Shown: in pieces, positions 1 through 5,960 of the stretch
Numbering within the stretch: position 1 is the stretch's first letter
How the letters are laid out: each line of letters starts with the position of its first letter
Assembly: GCF_030151385.1 (NCBI RefSeq)
Contig: NZ_JASLDS010000067.1
Location: 1 to 6,509 of the forward strand
DNA: 6,509 nt
Reading direction: 5' to 3'
Origin: Soonwooa sp.
GTDB lineage: Bacteria; Bacteroidota; Bacteroidia; Flavobacteriales; Weeksellaceae
Notes under the pieces: model-generated
Databases searched by the model: none
What the model saw: the letters and a program-made list of their open reading frames with translations, nothing else
Told to the model about the DNA's origin: nothing
Translations under genes and position numbers: made by a program

Positions 1-20
1 TTCATATCAAAATTAATTTA

Positions 21-28
21 TATATTTG
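21..28 (+). promoter_or_regulatory. Putative promoter -7 box (TATATTTG) for greA
   Basis: TATATTTG matches the Bacteroidota primary-sigma -7 element TAnnTTTG exactly. The same 8-mer recurs before the TlpA-like gene and the tRNA. The -33 region would fall at the left edge of the window, where no TTG is visible. Transcription would start near 33-36, giving a leader of about 75 bases before the greA ATG. No other consensus -7 box lies between here and greA. The box could instead serve only a short leader RNA. The motif is common in AT-rich DNA, so its position is the main support. Confidence 0.55.
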
Positions 29-50
29 TCAAAACGAATCAACACAACAA

Positions 51-84
51 AAATTATATCCGGCAAAGGTCGGATAATTTTTTT
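51..84 (+). terminator. Terminator-like hairpin in the greA leader
   Basis: TATCCG (57-62) pairs with CGGATA (71-76) around an 8-base loop. Allowing a two-base bulge, AAAT (51-54) extends the stem with ATTT (77-80). A run of seven T (78-84) follows, so the element has the form of an intrinsic terminator. It lies between the putative promoter and the greA ATG at 110. It could be an attenuator that releases a short leader RNA of roughly 50 bases. It could also be the terminator of a gene to the left of the window. The AT-rich lower stem suggests incomplete termination. Confidence 0.5.
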
Positions 85-109
85 ATATCAACGTTAAAAA
101 ATTATTGAC

Positions 110-577
110 ATGAGTTACGTTACGAAAGAAGGTTTAGATAAGATGAAAGCTGAGCTTGAGCAATTGGAAACTATTGAAAGACCAAAAGTTACCCAACAGA
201 TCGCTGAAGCAAGAGATAAAGGTGACCTTTCTGAAAATGCAGAATATGATGCAGCAAAGGAAGCACAAGGACTGTTAGAAATGCGTATTTCAAAACTTAA
301 AGATATTATTTCTGGTTCAAAAATTATTGATGAGAGCCAACTAGATACGTCAAAGGTTTCTATTTTGACAACGGTTAGACTTAAAAATCATGCAACTAAA
401 GCGGAGCAAAAATTCACTTTGGTTCCTGATAACGAAAGTGACCTTAAAACAGGAAGGATTTCTGTTAATACACCAATCGCAAAAGGCCTTTTAGGAAAAG
501 TTGTCGGTGATGTTGCTGAGATTACACTTCCTAATGGGAACAAATTAACTTTCGATATTTTAGAAATTAGCTTGTAA
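110..577 (+). CDS. greA: Transcription elongation factor GreA
   Basis: GreA rescues backtracked RNA polymerase. It enters the secondary channel and stimulates cleavage of the extruded 3' end of the RNA. The 155-residue product has the usual family length and both domains: an N-terminal antiparallel coiled coil (about residues 2-75) and a C-terminal FKBP-like domain (about 80-155, with the typical TPIAKGLLGK stretch at 121-130). The coiled-coil tip reads GDLSENAEYD (38-47). D39 and E42 align with the acidic pair D41/E44 of E. coli GreA that coordinates the catalytic magnesium, so the protein should be active. The ATG gives the expected MSYVTKEGL start. No Shine-Dalgarno is seen, as usual in this phylum. 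The HIT-family gene begins 49 bases downstream and may be cotranscribed. The leader contains a terminator-like hairpin. Confidence 0.96.
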   Translation: MSYVTKEGLDKMKAELEQLETIERPKVTQQIAEARDKGDLSENAEYDAAKEAQGLLEMRISKLKDIISGSKIIDESQLDTSKVSILTTVRLKNHATKAEQKFTLVPDNESDLKTGRISVNTPIAKGLLGKVVGDVAEITLPNGNKLTFDILEISL

Positions 578-602
578 TTCTCGAGAAACGGTTTGATATT
601 TG
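572..602 (+). promoter_or_regulatory. Possible internal promoter for the HIT gene
   Basis: TTG at 572-574, which is also the last greA codon, is followed after 20 bases by GATATTTG (595-602), one mismatch from TAnnTTTG. This spacing fits the Bacteroidota -33/-7 arrangement. Transcription would begin near 608, about 18 bases before the ATG at 627. The -7 match is imperfect and cotranscription with greA is equally possible. Confidence 0.35.
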
Positions 603-626
603 CAGAACGAAAATCCTTTTAAAATT

Positions 627-1016
627 ATGAGTTCAATTTTCACAAAAATCATCAACGGAGAAATCCCAAGTTACAAAGTAGCTGAGGACGATAATTTTGT
701 CGCTTTTTTGGATGCAATGCCTTTAGTAGAAGGACATACATTGGTTATTCCAAAAAAAGAAGTGGATTTGATTTTTGATTTAGACTCAGAAGAATTCAAA
801 AATCTTTGGGGATTTGCACAGCAAGTTGGCAAAAAAATTGAAAAAGCGATTCCATGCAAAAGAGTAGGTGTTGCGGTGATTGGACTAGAAGTTCCACATG
901 CGCACATCCATCTTGTGCCACTCAACGCGATGCAAGATCTTAACTTTGGAAACGAACGACTTAAGCTTAGTCCTGAAGAATATCAAAAAATACAAGAAGC
1001 GATTAAAAACGCATAA
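627..1016 (+). CDS. HIT-family nucleotide-binding protein
   Basis: This is a histidine-triad protein of the Hint/PKCI type. Such proteins are small cytoplasmic nucleotide hydrolases or transferases acting on nucleoside phosphoramidates or related AMP conjugates. The 129-residue product ends its core with HAHIHLV (91-97), the HIT motif, whose middle histidine is the usual nucleophile. An N-terminal SIFTKIINGEIPSYKV stretch and the GHTLVIPKKEV strand are also typical. The zinc-binding cysteines found at the N-terminus of some Hint proteins are absent (SIFTKI in place of CIFCKI), and C77 is the only cysteine. I chose the ATG at 627 over a TTG at 600: the family normally starts at MSSIFTKI, and the TTG lies inside a possible promoter box. 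The gene sits 49 bases after greA, an association I recall from other Bacteroidota. The true substrate cannot be read from the sequence. Confidence 0.92.
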   Translation: MSSIFTKIINGEIPSYKVAEDDNFVAFLDAMPLVEGHTLVIPKKEVDLIFDLDSEEFKNLWGFAQQVGKKIEKAIPCKRVGVAVIGLEVPHAHIHLVPLNAMQDLNFGNERLKLSPEEYQKIQEAIKNA

Positions 1017-1020
1017 CATA

Positions 1021-1046
1021 AAAAGAAGCTTCGGCTTCTTTTTTTT
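1021..1046 (+). terminator. Intrinsic terminator of the greA-HIT unit
   Basis: AAAAGAAGC (1021-1029) pairs perfectly with GCTTCTTTT (1034-1042) around TTCG, giving the very stable C(UUCG)G tetraloop. The right arm merges into eight T (1039-1046). It lies four bases after the HIT stop codon and separates that gene from clpX. The A-rich left arm could give it some activity on the minus strand too. Confidence 0.9.
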
Positions 1047-1081
1047 CCATTAATTAATAAAGTAAAGTACACGAGAATTAT

Positions 1082-2248
1082 ATGAATCCTAATCAATGTT
1101 CTTTTTGCGGAAGAAAACGAAATGAAGTGCAAACACTTATTTCTGGACAGAATGGTTTTATCTGCGAAAATTGTATCGAGCAAGCGCACAACATTATTAA
1201 AGATAGTGTAAAACAAATGGGAGATGCTGGTTTTACAATGGAAGAGTTGGCAAAGCCTAAGCAGATAAAGGAATTTTTGGACGAGTATATCATTGGGCAA
1301 GATCAAGCTAAAAAGCAATTGTCAATTGCGGTTTACAATCATTATAAAAGACTTCTTCATAAGCAAGACGAAAACCGTGAGGTAGAAATTGAAAAGTCAA
1401 ATATCCTCATGGTCGGTGAGACCGGAACGGGGAAAACGCTTTTGGCAAAAACAATTGCTAAGCAACTTAATGTTCCGTTTTGTATTGTGGATGCAACAAT
1501 TTTGACAGAAGCTGGTTATGTTGGGGAAGATGTAGAAAGTATCTTGTCTAGACTTCTGATGGTTGCTGAGTATGATGTTGAAAAAGCAGAACGTGGTATT
1601 GTCTTTATTGATGAAATTGATAAAATTGCTCGTAAATCTGACAATCCTAGTATTACAAGAGATGTTTCGGGAGAAGGTGTACAACAAGGTTTGTTGAAGT
1701 TGTTGGAAGGAAGCATTGTTAATGTACCACCACAAGGAGGACGTAAGCATCCAGACCAAAAGTATATTCAAGTTAATACACAAAATATTCTTTTCATTGC
1801 AGGAGGTGCTTTTGATGGCATTAAAGAAATTATAGAAAGACGTCTTAACAAGCAAGCAATTGGTTTTAGTTCAGAAAAACTAAATAAAGTTGAGGAAGAC
1901 GATTATATTTTGAGTCAAATTAATGCGATCGACTTAAAGTCCTTTGGATTAATTCCTGAGTTGTTGGGGCGTTTCCCGATTATCACATATTTGGACAGCT
2001 TAACTAAGGAAACCTTGGTTCGCATTATGAAAGAACCAAAAAATTCAATCATCAATCAATTTGTAGAATTATTTAAAATGGATAATGTGAAGTTATCTTT
2101 TACAGATTCTGCAATTGAGAAAATTGTTGAAGATACGGTCGAGAAGGGATTGGGAGCGAGAGGTCTTAGAGGCACAACAGAAAAGGTTTTGGAGGATTTT
2201 ATGTATAATATTGAAGATCAAAAAGAGATCGTTATTGACGAGATTTAA
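1082..2248 (+). CDS. clpX: ClpX, ATP-dependent unfoldase subunit of ClpXP
   Basis: ClpX is a hexameric AAA+ unfoldase that recognises tagged proteins and threads them into ClpP. The 388-residue product has all expected parts. The zinc-binding domain carries C6, C9, C28 and C31. Walker A is GETGTGKT (112-119) and Walker B is VFIDEID (174-180). The substrate-gripping pore loop is GYVG (145-148), the RKH loop is at 221-223, a sensor-1 region ILFIAGG is at 236-242, the likely arginine finger is R297, and sensor 2 is GAR (358-360). The IGF tripeptide (260-262) that docks onto ClpP is intact, so a ClpP partner is expected; clpP is not in the window. Two residues differ from E. coli: E113 replaces the Walker A proline, and G203 stands in QQGLLK. 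The protein ends near the E. coli IDE position and lacks about 20 C-terminal residues. No clear promoter is seen in the 35 bases after the upstream terminator. Confidence 0.97.
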   Translation: MNPNQCSFCGRKRNEVQTLISGQNGFICENCIEQAHNIIKDSVKQMGDAGFTMEELAKPKQIKEFLDEYIIGQDQAKKQLSIAVYNHYKRLLHKQDENREVEIEKSNILMVGETGTGKTLLAKTIAKQLNVPFCIVDATILTEAGYVGEDVESILSRLLMVAEYDVEKAERGIVFIDEIDKIARKSDNPSITRDVSGEGVQQGLLKLLEGSIVNVPPQGGRKHPDQKYIQVNTQNILFIAGGAFDGIKEIIERRLNKQAIGFSSEKLNKVEEDDYILSQINAIDLKSFGLIPELLGRFPIITYLDSLTKETLVRIMKEPKNSIINQFVELFKMDNVKLSFTDSAIEKIVEDTVEKGLGARGLRGTTEKVLEDFMYNIEDQKEIVIDEI

Positions 2249-2324
2249 GATTGCGAATTATCATATTAATTTAAATTAACTGTTGATTTTTAGACATATA
2301 ATTTTTTTTATCTAAAAAAAATCA

Positions 2325-2332
2325 TAATTTTG
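2325..2332 (+). promoter_or_regulatory. Putative promoter -7 box (TAATTTTG) for the secreted-protein operon
   Basis: TAATTTTG fits TAnnTTTG and lies 41 bases before the ATG at 2374 in a 125-base gap. No TTG sits at the expected -33 distance; that region is a T-run (2302-2309). Transcription would begin near 2337-2340, giving a leader of about 35 bases that is A-rich, as is common in Bacteroidota. Confidence 0.55.
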
Positions 2333-2338
2333 CAACTC

Positions 2339-2377
2339 ATGAGTATTACAAAAACACAAAAACATAAAATGCTATGA
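2339..2377 (+). other. Candidate 12-codon upstream ORF overlapping the next start codon
   Basis: An ATG at 2339 opens a 12-codon frame (MSITKTQKHKML). Its TGA (2375-2377) overlaps the ATG of the secreted-protein gene (2374-2376) in an ATGA arrangement. The predicted transcription start falls at or just before this ATG, so it would be translated leaderless or nearly so. ATGA overlaps are typical of translational coupling. An ORF this short can easily arise by chance and there is no ribosome-binding site, so I list it as a candidate only. Confidence 0.25.
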
Positions 2378-4338
2378 AGAAAAAAATATTGGCTTTAAAC
2401 ATTCTAGCTTTATCAGTTCCACTAAGTGCACAGGTATTGACAACAGTGGCGGATCAAGCTTATATGACTGTTCTACCAGGTACATTAGTATACAATGGTG
2501 GTGGTTTGGATGTGAATGACCGAGGTATTTTGGATATTTCTGGAAATGTTCAGATTGAAGGAAGTAGTACTGATACTTTCAGAACGAGAAATTCAGGAAC
2601 GGTTACTGGGGTTAATAATCTTGGTAATATCATATTGAGATTAACAGCAGCTGATAACTCTACCTATGGTCAGTTATCAATTACAGGTCTTAGCAATGCT
2701 AATGTGACAGGTACTGTCTATAAAGAGTTCCGTAATGCTAAACATGGTACTTATCAACAGATTGCTTTACCATTTAATGGAAAGCCTCTTTCGGAATTAT
2801 CAACAGAACTTGGTAAGACATTTACTGATGCTCGTTGGACTCAAAATGAGATTCTTAAATGGAATAACACAAGAGAAAGATCTGATAACTTCCCAGTTAG
2901 TAGTTCTACATTGCCACTTGCAACCGACTATGTAATGTTAGGTTCTTTGGGCTTAGATGTTAGTACTAATCCTAAAAATACTGGAAACATTCAGGTACCC
3001 AATTTAAGTACACTTACCTTTACTCCTGGTACTTATGTTATTAAAGGACGTGCGGTTGGTGATGATGTTAATACTGTGAGGTTATATGGTGGAGGTCTTG
3101 ACCTTAATTATGGTACACAAGGAGAAAATGTAAACATCTATAGAGAAACTTATAACTCTTATCTTCAAGATGTATTTGTGAGCGGTGGATGGACTGCAGA
3201 TAATTTTGGTAAAAATCTTTATCAATTTGGTAATCCATATTTTACCAATTTAGATTTGAGTAATATAGGTATTGCAGAAACTTCGACACCTAATGATGGG
3301 ATGGTAATTCCTAATATTCAAGGTATTAGATTTGATCCAGGAACAGTAACTTCTGATTCTAGTGGGGCGACCATTTCAACAGGAGCTAAGTACATTACTT
3401 TTACTGCAAATGGACCTGCAGTTGGAGATGTTGATAAGACAATGGTTAAGCCAATGCAAACTTTTGTTATTAAATTAACCTCTGCGGCGAACGACGTATC
3501 TAATGACCTTAAATTTAATAATCTTAGAAGATTCAGTTATACTGCTCGTAATGGTTCTACACCTTACAGTGTATCAGCTGCAAAAGGTGCTAACTCTTCT
3601 ACTGTAAAGCAACTTGGTGTTATTGCGCTTGATGCACAAGGTAATGAGCTTGGAAGAACTTATTATGTAGTGTATGCTGGTGCAGAGACAGGATCTCCTG
3701 CTTTAGATAATGCGACTGCACAAGTTACAGCACCTTCTACTAATACAATTGGTACATTTGAAGAAGATGCAATTAATGGTGGTATCGATGCAAATGCAGC
3801 AAGTAAGTATTGGTTGTATATTAATCAAGCTGATGAAGATACTTTTAAAGGTAAAGCAGTTGCTATGAATTTATATAGCAATGATATTAAGTCATTGAAG
3901 TTTGAATTACGAGAAGATGCAAAACTTGTTACTGATAATGCAAGTTATTTATCTTCAGGTAAAGAGTTTTATATCCAAAAGAAAGGAACTTCAGATTTTA
4001 TCAGTATTAAACAAAACGCGATTTTGCCAGTTGATGGTGAGCAATATAGTCTTTTTTATGATAAAGGGACGACTACTTTAGGTAGTAACGATGTAAAGTT
4101 ATCTAGAACAAAAATCGCTTTTGACCGATCATCTGATAAATATGTGCTAATATTTGATCCTAAATGGAAGCAGGCAGATGTTAATGTATATGAAGCTAGT
4201 GGTAAGTTGATTTTCTCTAAAGCGAAAGTTAGTACTGCTAACATGATGCCTATTGAGCTAAAGAATCTTAATGGAGTATATGTTGTTACTGCAACATCTG
4301 AGAAAGGCGAGGTTTTTAACGGTAAAATAATCAAATAA
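2374..4338 (+). CDS. Secreted surface protein with T9SS-like C-terminal sorting domain
   Basis: Residues 1-19 form a signal peptide (KKK, hydrophobic core, then LSA before Q20). The 654-residue product is rich in Gly, Thr, Asn and Ser and contains no cysteine. The body looks all-beta, with two GGGLD copies (42-46 and 239-243) and a GNPY motif (286-289) of the sort seen in flavobacterial adhesin-like proteins. About residues 590-654 resemble a type A T9SS sorting domain: SGKLIFSK (609-616), LNGVYVV (632-638) and a final NGKIIK. The classical Pro-Asn-Pro at the start of that domain is missing, so it may be a divergent variant. I infer export by Sec, passage through the outer membrane by T9SS, and a surface or extracellular location. 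No enzymatic motif is recognised; adhesin or matrix protein is a guess. A 77-residue membrane-protein gene starts 12 bases downstream, probably on the same mRNA. Confidence 0.8.
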   Translation: MKKKILALNILALSVPLSAQVLTTVADQAYMTVLPGTLVYNGGGLDVNDRGILDISGNVQIEGSSTDTFRTRNSGTVTGVNNLGNIILRLTAADNSTYGQLSITGLSNANVTGTVYKEFRNAKHGTYQQIALPFNGKPLSELSTELGKTFTDARWTQNEILKWNNTRERSDNFPVSSSTLPLATDYVMLGSLGLDVSTNPKNTGNIQVPNLSTLTFTPGTYVIKGRAVGDDVNTVRLYGGGLDLNYGTQGENVNIYRETYNSYLQDVFVSGGWTADNFGKNLYQFGNPYFTNLDLSNIGIAETSTPNDGMVIPNIQGIRFDPGTVTSDSSGATISTGAKYITFTANGPAVGDVDKTMVKPMQTFVIKLTSAANDVSNDLKFNNLRRFSYTARNGSTPYSVSAAKGANSSTVKQLGVIALDAQGNELGRTYYVVYAGAETGSPALDNATAQVTAPSTNTIGTFEEDAINGGIDANAASKYWLYINQADEDTFKGKAVAMNLYSNDIKSLKFELREDAKLVTDNASYLSSGKEFYIQKKGTSDFISIKQNAILPVDGEQYSLFYDKGTTTLGSNDVKLSRTKIAFDRSSDKYVLIFDPKWKQADVNVYEASGKLIFSKAKVSTANMMPIELKNLNGVYVVTATSEKGEVFNGKIIK

Positions 4339-4350
4339 AACACTACAAAA

Positions 4351-4584
4351 ATGATAAAAAAAGTAATTTTTAGATTAATAGCTGTCCTTGCATTTGGCTT
4401 TAATCAATTTTTATTAGCGCAAAATGAGCCGCCAGCACCTGCCGCATTGGACGGAGGTGGAGGAGTTGGTCCAGGAGGTAGACCAAAAAACCCAATCGAT
4501 ATGTATGAATTTATATTAGTAATTGCTGCGGTTATGCTAATTGTATACTTCTACCAACGAAAAAAGAAATTAAAATTATCTTAA
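4351..4584 (+). CDS. Small signal-peptide, single-membrane-segment protein (PID motif)
   Basis: The 77-residue product has three parts. Residues 1-23 are a probable cleavable signal peptide ending LLA before Q24. Residues 24-49 are a Pro/Gly/Ala linker (EPPAPAAL, then GGGG, then GPGGRPKNP). PIDMYE (48-53) leads into a hydrophobic helix (about 54-68, ILVIAAVMLIVYFY), followed by a basic tail RKKKLK. After cleavage it would be a roughly 54-residue type I membrane protein with its linker in the periplasm and a cytoplasmic basic end. There is no cysteine. I recall similar short proteins ending in PID, a membrane helix and lysines in Flavobacteriia, sometimes loosely labelled signal peptidase, but nothing here suggests protease activity. 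The gene sits 12 bases after the secreted-protein gene and just before a strong terminator, so it is the last gene of that operon. Function unknown; the tripartite tail also resembles C-terminal sorting signals. Confidence 0.8.
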   Translation: MIKKVIFRLIAVLAFGFNQFLLAQNEPPAPAALDGGGGVGPGGRPKNPIDMYEFILVIAAVMLIVYFYQRKKKLKLS

Positions 4585-4590
4585 TATCCT

Positions 4591-4621
4591 AAAAACTCAC
4601 TTTATCTAAAGTGAGTTTTTT
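4591..4621 (+). terminator. Intrinsic terminator of the secreted-protein operon
   Basis: AAAAACTCACTTTA (4591-4604) is perfectly complementary to TAAAGTGAGTTTTT (4607-4620), leaving TC at the centre. In practice the innermost pairs must open to make a loop. The T-run covers 4616-4621. It begins six bases after the small membrane-protein stop codon. Its last T is the first base of the next gene's -7 promoter box. Confidence 0.9.
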
Positions 4622-4628
4622 ATATTTG
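4621..4628 (+). promoter_or_regulatory. Promoter -7 box (TATATTTG) for the TlpA-like gene
   Basis: TATATTTG matches TAnnTTTG exactly and ends four bases before the ATG at 4633. The usual distance from this box to the start site puts +1 at about 4633-4636, so the mRNA would be leaderless or nearly so. The -33 region falls inside the preceding terminator stem, with no TTG at that spacing. If this promoter is not used, expression would depend on read-through of a strong terminator. Confidence 0.6.
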
Positions 4629-4632
4629 TAAT

Positions 4633-5916
4633 ATGAGAAATACATTACTAGCTCTTTGTGTACTAGGAGCATCTAGCATTTCGGCACAGTTCAAGGTTAA
4701 TGCAAATGTGCCCTCTAATTTTCAAGTTGATGATGCCTATATTTTTGGCTACGATGGATCTAATGATGTTCTTTTAGGGAAAGGAACAAAAAAAGGAAAT
4801 AGTGTTAATGTTTCGATTCCTAAGTCTTACAAGGGAATGTTACGCATGGTGTTTTTTCCGTCGAATAGTAGTATCCAAATGGCTTCGGAAAATCAAGATA
4901 TTAATTTAACAGTAGGCAAAGTTGAAGGCAAAACAATTAAAGAAGTTGCTTTTCAGGATGCTGTTAACAAATATTTTGAAAGTTCACAAAACGGCCAAAA
5001 GAAGAAGGAGCTGATCTATCCTGCTTTATTACAAATTAAGGATTATTATTCACCTTCTGACGCTTTTTATCCAGCTTTAGAAAAAGAGATTGCATTACTA
5101 TCTTCTTCAACCGATTCTAAAGGTGACTATCCTTTTGTAAACTATTATTCCGCAACTGCTGCAAAGTATGTTAATAATCCTGATTACAAAAATATTCCAT
5201 TACAAGATTATATCGATTTTTTTGGTAAAACTGGAAATTACCTAGAGACTTCTTCGTTGATGAAACCAATTCTTATTTCTTACCTTAATACAGCAGGGAA
5301 GGAGAGTGTTAGCACGGACATCGAGAAGCTTCTTAAATCCGTAGATATTGAGACACCGAGAGGTCAGACTGTTTTGTCGGAATTAATCGAAATTTTCGAT
5401 ACTTATGGGATGAATGACCTAAAAGATAAATATCTAAAGGAAGCGAAAGAACTTAAGTGTACAATTAATGATCGTCTTTCAGGAACTATTAAGAGTCAAG
5501 ATGAAATCCAAATTGGTGCTAAATTCCAAGATTCTAAATTGTATAATACTTATAACACCAAGGCTAAATCTATTTACGATGTTAAAGCTGATAGAAAAGT
5601 CATTATCGTTTGGGCTTCTACTTGTTCTCACTGTACAGCGGAATTGCCAAAGATTATAGAAAAGTATCCAGCTCTTAAAGCTAAAAAAGTTGAGATCATT
5701 GGATTGTCGTTGGATACAGATCTCAAGTCTTACGGCGATTTAGCGTCTAAATTCCCTTGGATTAGTGCATCTGATGGTAAAGGTTGGTATAGTGACTATG
5801 CAAAAAATTATAATGTTCATGCAACGCCAACTTACTTTATATTAGATAGTTCGGATAAAATTGTTGCAAAACCAGATCGTCTTAGCGATGTTTTTGAATA
5901 TTTTAATCTAAAATAA
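4633..5916 (+). CDS. Exported TlpA-like thioredoxin-fold protein
   Basis: Residues 1-18 form a signal peptide (hydrophobic core, SSISA, then Q19) with no lipobox cysteine, so the mature protein should be a soluble periplasmic or exported protein. The C-terminal domain (about 295-427) is a TlpA/ResA-type thioredoxin fold. VIIVWASTCSHC (323-334) carries the redox pair C331/C334, IIGLSLDTD (355-363) is the next strand, and ATPT (397-400) supplies the cis-proline loop. The roughly 275-residue N-terminal part has a beta-rich start and then helices, like the DUF4369-plus-linker regions of other Bacteroidota TlpA proteins, but I cannot assign it firmly. The mature protein has a third cysteine, C276, just before the thioredoxin domain. 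The likely role is reduction of periplasmic disulfides, for example in cytochrome c maturation or rescue of exported proteins; the partner is unknown. No terminator lies between its stop codon and the tRNA 44 bases on. Confidence 0.85.
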   Translation: MRNTLLALCVLGASSISAQFKVNANVPSNFQVDDAYIFGYDGSNDVLLGKGTKKGNSVNVSIPKSYKGMLRMVFFPSNSSIQMASENQDINLTVGKVEGKTIKEVAFQDAVNKYFESSQNGQKKKELIYPALLQIKDYYSPSDAFYPALEKEIALLSSSTDSKGDYPFVNYYSATAAKYVNNPDYKNIPLQDYIDFFGKTGNYLETSSLMKPILISYLNTAGKESVSTDIEKLLKSVDIETPRGQTVLSELIEIFDTYGMNDLKDKYLKEAKELKCTINDRLSGTIKSQDEIQIGAKFQDSKLYNTYNTKAKSIYDVKADRKVIIVWASTCSHCTAELPKIIEKYPALKAKKVEIIGLSLDTDLKSYGDLASKFPWISASDGKGWYSDYAKNYNVHATPTYFILDSSDKIVAKPDRLSDVFEYFNLK

Positions 5917-5948
5917 TTTTGTGTGCGTGTAAATTTTTTCTATATTTG
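5917..5948 (+). promoter_or_regulatory. Promoter of the tRNA gene (-33 TTTTG, -7 TATATTTG)
   Basis: TTTTG (5917-5921) and TATATTTG (5941-5948) are separated by 19 bases, the consensus spacing for the Bacteroidota primary sigma factor. This is the best-formed promoter in the window. Transcription should begin near 5953-5956, leaving only a few bases of 5' leader for RNase P to remove. It directly follows the stop codon of the TlpA-like gene. Confidence 0.8.
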
Positions 5949-5960
5949 CACCACAAAATC

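Noticed and set aside
578..587. TTCTCGAGAA palindrome directly after the greA stop
   Set aside because: Only ten bases with no loop or T-run, so not a terminator. Such palindromes are expected by chance and no copies were noticed elsewhere in the window.
600..626. TTG-initiated extension of the HIT protein by nine residues
   Set aside because: Family members start at MSSIFTKI, the extension has no conserved residues, and the TTG overlaps a possible -7 promoter box.
692..699. Intragenic TAATTTTG as a promoter
   Set aside because: TAnnTTTG appears by chance inside several genes in this AT-rich DNA; without a spaced -33 element and a downstream gene start it is not evidence of a promoter.
983..1855. 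Minus-strand open frames of 66-152 codons opposite clpX
   Set aside because: They are antisense to a well-conserved gene, and their products are low-complexity with no recognisable domain or upstream signal.
2266..2323. AT-only palindrome (2266-2279) and TTTTTAGA/TCTAAAAA inverted repeat (2287-2318) as a clpX terminator
   Set aside because: The stems are almost pure A/T, the T-run lies inside the loop rather than after the stem, and an A-run follows on the plus strand. No convincing terminator for clpX is visible.
4056..4343. Minus-strand 95-codon frame opposite the end of the secreted-protein gene
   Set aside because: It is a shadow of the sorting domain's codons, with no promoter or known family features.
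4351..4584. Small membrane protein as a signal peptidase
   Set aside because: At 77 residues it has no Ser/Lys dyad region or catalytic domain; it consists of a signal peptide, a linker and one helix.
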